A stretch of 6,829 bases of DNA from UBA5272 sp964393005. Its GTDB lineage: Bacteria > Patescibacteriota > Minisyncoccia > Phycocordibacterales > UBA5272. Position numbers and translations under genes: made by a program. The stretch is taken from positions 1 through 6,829 of the forward strand of contig CAYMRR010000024.1 of assembly GCA_964393005.1 (NCBI GenBank), in the 5' to 3' direction. The notes beneath the pieces are model-generated. The model had not been told where the DNA came from and searched no databases. It saw nothing but the letters and a program-made list of their open reading frames with translations. How positions within the stretch are numbered: position 1 is the stretch's first letter; the number at the start of each line of letters is the position of its first letter. Shown piece by piece: positions 4,467 through 6,829 of this stretch.

Positions 4467-5621
4467 ATGCAAGATATTAGTAAAAATCTTAAAAATTTTT
4501 TTCAAGTAAAATTAAAAGAAACCGATTGGATTATTTTTACTGCTACAGCATTTTTAATGTCTTTCGGACTTTTTTCAATGACTTCCTCCGAGCTTTTTGG
4601 TGGAGTATTTTTTAGGCAACTTTTGCTTATAATTATTTCTCTTTTAGCCTATCTTGTCTTTTCTTTTTTAGATTATAGAGCTCTCAAAAATAGCTATTTG
4701 CTAATGTCACTTTATTTATTTTTGATTTTATTTTTAGCTTTAATTTTTATTTTCGGCTATGTCTCAAAAGGAGGAAATAGATGGTTTAACCTTGGTTCAT
4801 TTTTTATTGGGCCATCAGAGCCAATGAAAATAGTACTCATACTAGTTTTAGCTAAATTTTTCTCCAAAAGACATATTCTTATCGGTTATTTAAAAAATAT
4901 TTTTATTTCTCTTATTTATCTCATTGTGCCTGTAGTTCTTATTTTACTTCAGCCCGATCTTTCTACCGCTCTTGTGCTTTGTTTTATTTGGTTTGGATTA
5001 GTGCTTATTTCTGGACTTACTAAAAAGCATATACTTTGGTTTTTTATTATAGCCATAACAGGCTCTCTTTTCTTTTGGAATTTTCTTATGAATCCTTATC
5101 AAAAGACTAGGATAATAAGCTTTTTAAACCCTACTGCCGACCTGCAAGGCACAGGATGGAATGCTTATCAATCTATTATAGCTGTAGGCTCAGGAGGCCT
5201 TACAGGCAAGGGTATAGGCTTTGGTACTCAATCTAGGCTAGGCTTTCTCCCTGAACATGAGACAGACTTTATCTTCGCTTCTTTTCTTGAAGAATGGGGC
5301 TTTATTGGTGGAATATTTGTTTTTGTACTTTTTACTCTTATTATTTATCGGCTCACCCAAAAAGCCATAAAAGGAAATTCAAATTTTGAAACATTGTTTA
5401 TTTTAGGAGTAGCTATTTGGTTTATAGTACAAAGCTCTTTTAATATAGGTATGAATATAGGTCTTCTTCCTGTCACTGGTATTCCTCTCCCGCTTATGAG
5501 CTATGGCGGCTCACATCTTTTAGCTGAGAGTATAGCTCTTGGCATATGTGTCGGTATGAGCCGCTACGGCAAAATTACCCACCCTACAAGGTTTAAAAAC
5601 GAGTTTCTAGGGTTAGAATAA
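4467..5621 (+). CDS. rodA: Peptidoglycan glycosyltransferase RodA (SEDS family)
   Basis: RodA polymerises lipid II into glycan strands during wall elongation, working with a class B penicillin-binding protein and MreB. At 384 residues and about ten membrane helices it is full length. Family motifs seen: 'NRWFNLG' (104-110), 'GPSEPMKI' (115-122, where most members have QPSE), 'QPDLSTALV' (162-170), and 'GTGWNAYQSIIAVGSGGLTG' (228-247). Next come 'GTQSRLGFLPEHETDFIF' (253-270) and 'PVTGIPLPLMSYGGS' (335-349). D267 in 'ETDFIF' aligns with the catalytic aspartate of E. coli RodA (D262). The 'GTQS.LGFLPE' form favours RodA over FtsW. The partner penicillin-binding protein, mreB and mreC are not in the window. 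It starts 2 nt after the previous stop with no Shine-Dalgarno site, so translation is likely coupled. Confidence 0.9.
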   Translation: MQDISKNLKNFFQVKLKETDWIIFTATAFLMSFGLFSMTSSELFGGVFFRQLLLIIISLLAYLVFSFLDYRALKNSYLLMSLYLFLILFLALIFIFGYVSKGGNRWFNLGSFFIGPSEPMKIVLILVLAKFFSKRHILIGYLKNIFISLIYLIVPVVLILLQPDLSTALVLCFIWFGLVLISGLTKKHILWFFIIAITGSLFFWNFLMNPYQKTRIISFLNPTADLQGTGWNAYQSIIAVGSGGLTGKGIGFGTQSRLGFLPEHETDFIFASFLEEWGFIGGIFVFVLFTLIIYRLTQKAIKGNSNFETLFILGVAIWFIVQSSFNIGMNIGLLPVTGIPLPLMSYGGSHLLAESIALGICVGMSRYGKITHPTRFKNEFLGLE

Positions 5622-5636
5622 ACTTCTCTCAAAGTG

Positions 5637-5645
5637 TGTTAGAAT
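5637..5645 (+). promoter_or_regulatory. Possible extended -10 before the flippase gene
   Basis: TGT-TAGAAT lies 10 nt before the ATG at 5656. If used, the transcript would start around 5652 and be almost leaderless. No -35 is seen. The repeat GTTAGAATAA also occurs at the rodA stop, so this may be chance, and the gene may simply be read through from rodA. Confidence 0.2.
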
Positions 5646-5655
5646 AAGAAATATT

Positions 5656-6829
5656 ATGCAAAATTCTCTTAAAAACAGATACAAAAGCTATAAAGCCAAA
5701 CTAAAAATATTTATCCAAGAAAAGTTTACCGAGGAGGGTGCAGGTTGGCTTATGCTACAGCAAATCATCATCGCTCCGCTAGCTCTTATTTCTACTGTGC
5801 TTTTAGCTAGAATACTTTCTATAGAAGACTATGGCTTTTATAAATACATTATCTCTGTCTATGGTATAGTAGCCATATTTGGCCTTACTGGGTTTTATAA
5901 TATATCTTCTCTCAATGTCCAAAGGGGAGATGATGAATACTTTTATCTTGGCTTTAAATATAGAAAGCTTTTCCGCTGGATACCAGCTTTTCTTTCTTTA
6001 GCTATATCAGCTTATTATTTTTATATGGGCAATAGCTTTTTAGCCACTCTTTTCCTTATCACTATTTTTTCTCATCTATTAGTAGATCTTTATGACTATT
6101 ATAGAGTAGCCGTTATGGGTAGAGGAAAATATAAACTAAATACCAAGCTAGAAACTATAAACTACTTTATCTCCTTTTTCCCGCCTATACTAGCCGCCTA
6201 TTTTACCCACAATCTTTATTATGTCTTTCTCACCATGTATATTGGTCAATTTTTATTTAGGTTTATAGCTTACAAATATGTAGAAAAAAAGCTAGATTTT
6301 CATAAAGAAAAAGATATACATATAGAAAAGCAAAGTCTCTCTTCTTATAAAAAAGAGTCTACCCTCCTTTCTTTTAATGGAGCACTTTCATCTTTATCTG
6401 TAAATGGCTCTAGCACCATAGTCTTTAATAGGCTAGGAGCCGAAGCCAATGCTGTCTACTCTCTTGCTATTACTTTTGCCGACTTTGTCTATGGTATTAT
6501 CTCGGCACCACTTTCTAAAGCCTTATTACTTCTCTCTCGTATGACGAAAAATGGAAACAATAAAAAAGAAAAAGTCTCCCTAGTTAGCACTCTCTCCCGT
6601 CAATATTTTTGGCTAGGCCTTCTCGCTATGCTAGCTACTATGCTTGGCCTCCCCATTGCCTACAAGCTATTTTTTGCAAAGTATCTCTTTTCTTATAAAT
6701 ATTCTATAGTCTACTCTATCTCTATACTCTCTGTAGCCTTTCTCCCAGCCTACCACTATCTTTATGAAGCTAGAAGGCTAAAGCTTTTAAATATTATCCA
6801 AATCTCTAGCTTAGCTCTTGGCCTTGCAG
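5656..6829 (+). CDS. Wzx-like polysaccharide flippase, 3' end cut by the window
   Basis: The frame is open from the ATG to the right edge (391 codons, no stop), so the C-terminus is missing; family members run about 420-500 residues. It is a multi-pass membrane protein of the MOP superfamily (polysaccharide biosynthesis/oligosaccharide flippase group), which moves lipid-linked sugars to the outer face of the membrane. The family's N-terminal signature is present: a hydrophobic helix, then 'ARILSIEDYGFYKY' (51-64), then a second helix (65-84). Further hydrophobic segments lie near 110-130, 134-150, 172-190, 196-212, 265-293, 317-337 and 352-372, with a basic loop at 219-234 ('KEKDIHIEKQ'). It starts 34 nt after rodA on the same strand, probably as part of the same unit. 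It could carry a surface polysaccharide or, less likely, a wall precursor as MurJ does. No Shine-Dalgarno site. Confidence 0.82.
   Translation, partial: MQNSLKNRYKSYKAKLKIFIQEKFTEEGAGWLMLQQIIIAPLALISTVLLARILSIEDYGFYKYIISVYGIVAIFGLTGFYNISSLNVQRGDDEYFYLGFKYRKLFRWIPAFLSLAISAYYFYMGNSFLATLFLITIFSHLLVDLYDYYRVAVMGRGKYKLNTKLETINYFISFFPPILAAYFTHNLYYVFLTMYIGQFLFRFIAYKYVEKKLDFHKEKDIHIEKQSLSSYKKESTLLSFNGALSSLSVNGSSTIVFNRLGAEANAVYSLAITFADFVYGIISAPLSKALLLLSRMTKNGNNKKEKVSLVSTLSRQYFWLGLLAMLATMLGLPIAYKLFFAKYLFSYKYSIVYSISILSVAFLPAYHYLYEARRLKLLNIIQISSLALGLA

Noticed and set aside
4467..5621. FtsW instead of RodA
   Set aside because: The GTQS-x-LGFLPE segment and the QSIIAVGSGGLTGKG context fit RodA better; a definite split would need a phylogeny.

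Overview
The window looks like part of a low-GC (roughly 30% by eye) bacterial genome from the Candidate Phyla Radiation (Patescibacteria, probably a Parcubacteria-like lineage). The grounds are the AT-rich genes without Shine-Dalgarno sites, the short compact genes, and a membrane protein with an N-G-D-E-T-G-I-D-C-G-G cysteine motif next to rodA. The reading frames are intact under the standard bacterial code, so UGA is not read as glycine as it is in Absconditabacteria and Gracilibacteria. The lineage is inferred, not proven.

Region 1 (1-650) is the tail of an rRNA operon: the last ~55 nt of 23S rRNA, a spacer of about 400 nt, 5S rRNA and a strong terminator with a UUCG loop. The spacer holds a long hairpin (139-206) and, just before 5S, a 76-nt segment (372-447) that folds as a tRNA-like cloverleaf. 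Its anticodon arm is abnormal: an 8-bp stem with a 5-nt loop. This is the most unusual element in the window.

Region 2 (651-1135) has no convincing gene. It holds a decayed copy of one terminator arm, two palindromes about 120 bp apart that are exact reverse complements of each other, a good promoter, and an L10 leader with an attenuator.

Region 3 (1136-2081) is rplJ-rplL, encoding ribosomal stalk proteins L10 and L7/L12, closed by a 17-bp terminator stem. The usual neighbours rplK, rplA, rpoB and rpoC are absent.

Region 4 (2080-3614) has two apparently separate units. The first encodes a winged-helix protein fused to a degenerate nucleotidyltransferase-like domain; an inverted repeat fills the spacer of its promoter, which suggests autoregulation. 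The second encodes a membrane protein made of MscS-type TM-helix repeats, followed by a terminator.

Region 5 (3616-6829) is an envelope cluster: a single-pass protein with a cysteine motif and beta-rich outer domains, rodA (peptidoglycan glycosyltransferase) starting 2 nt after it, and a Wzx-like polysaccharide flippase that runs off the right edge. All genes lie on the plus strand. The cluster probably serves wall elongation and surface polysaccharide export. No mobile element, CRISPR array or defence system is visible.
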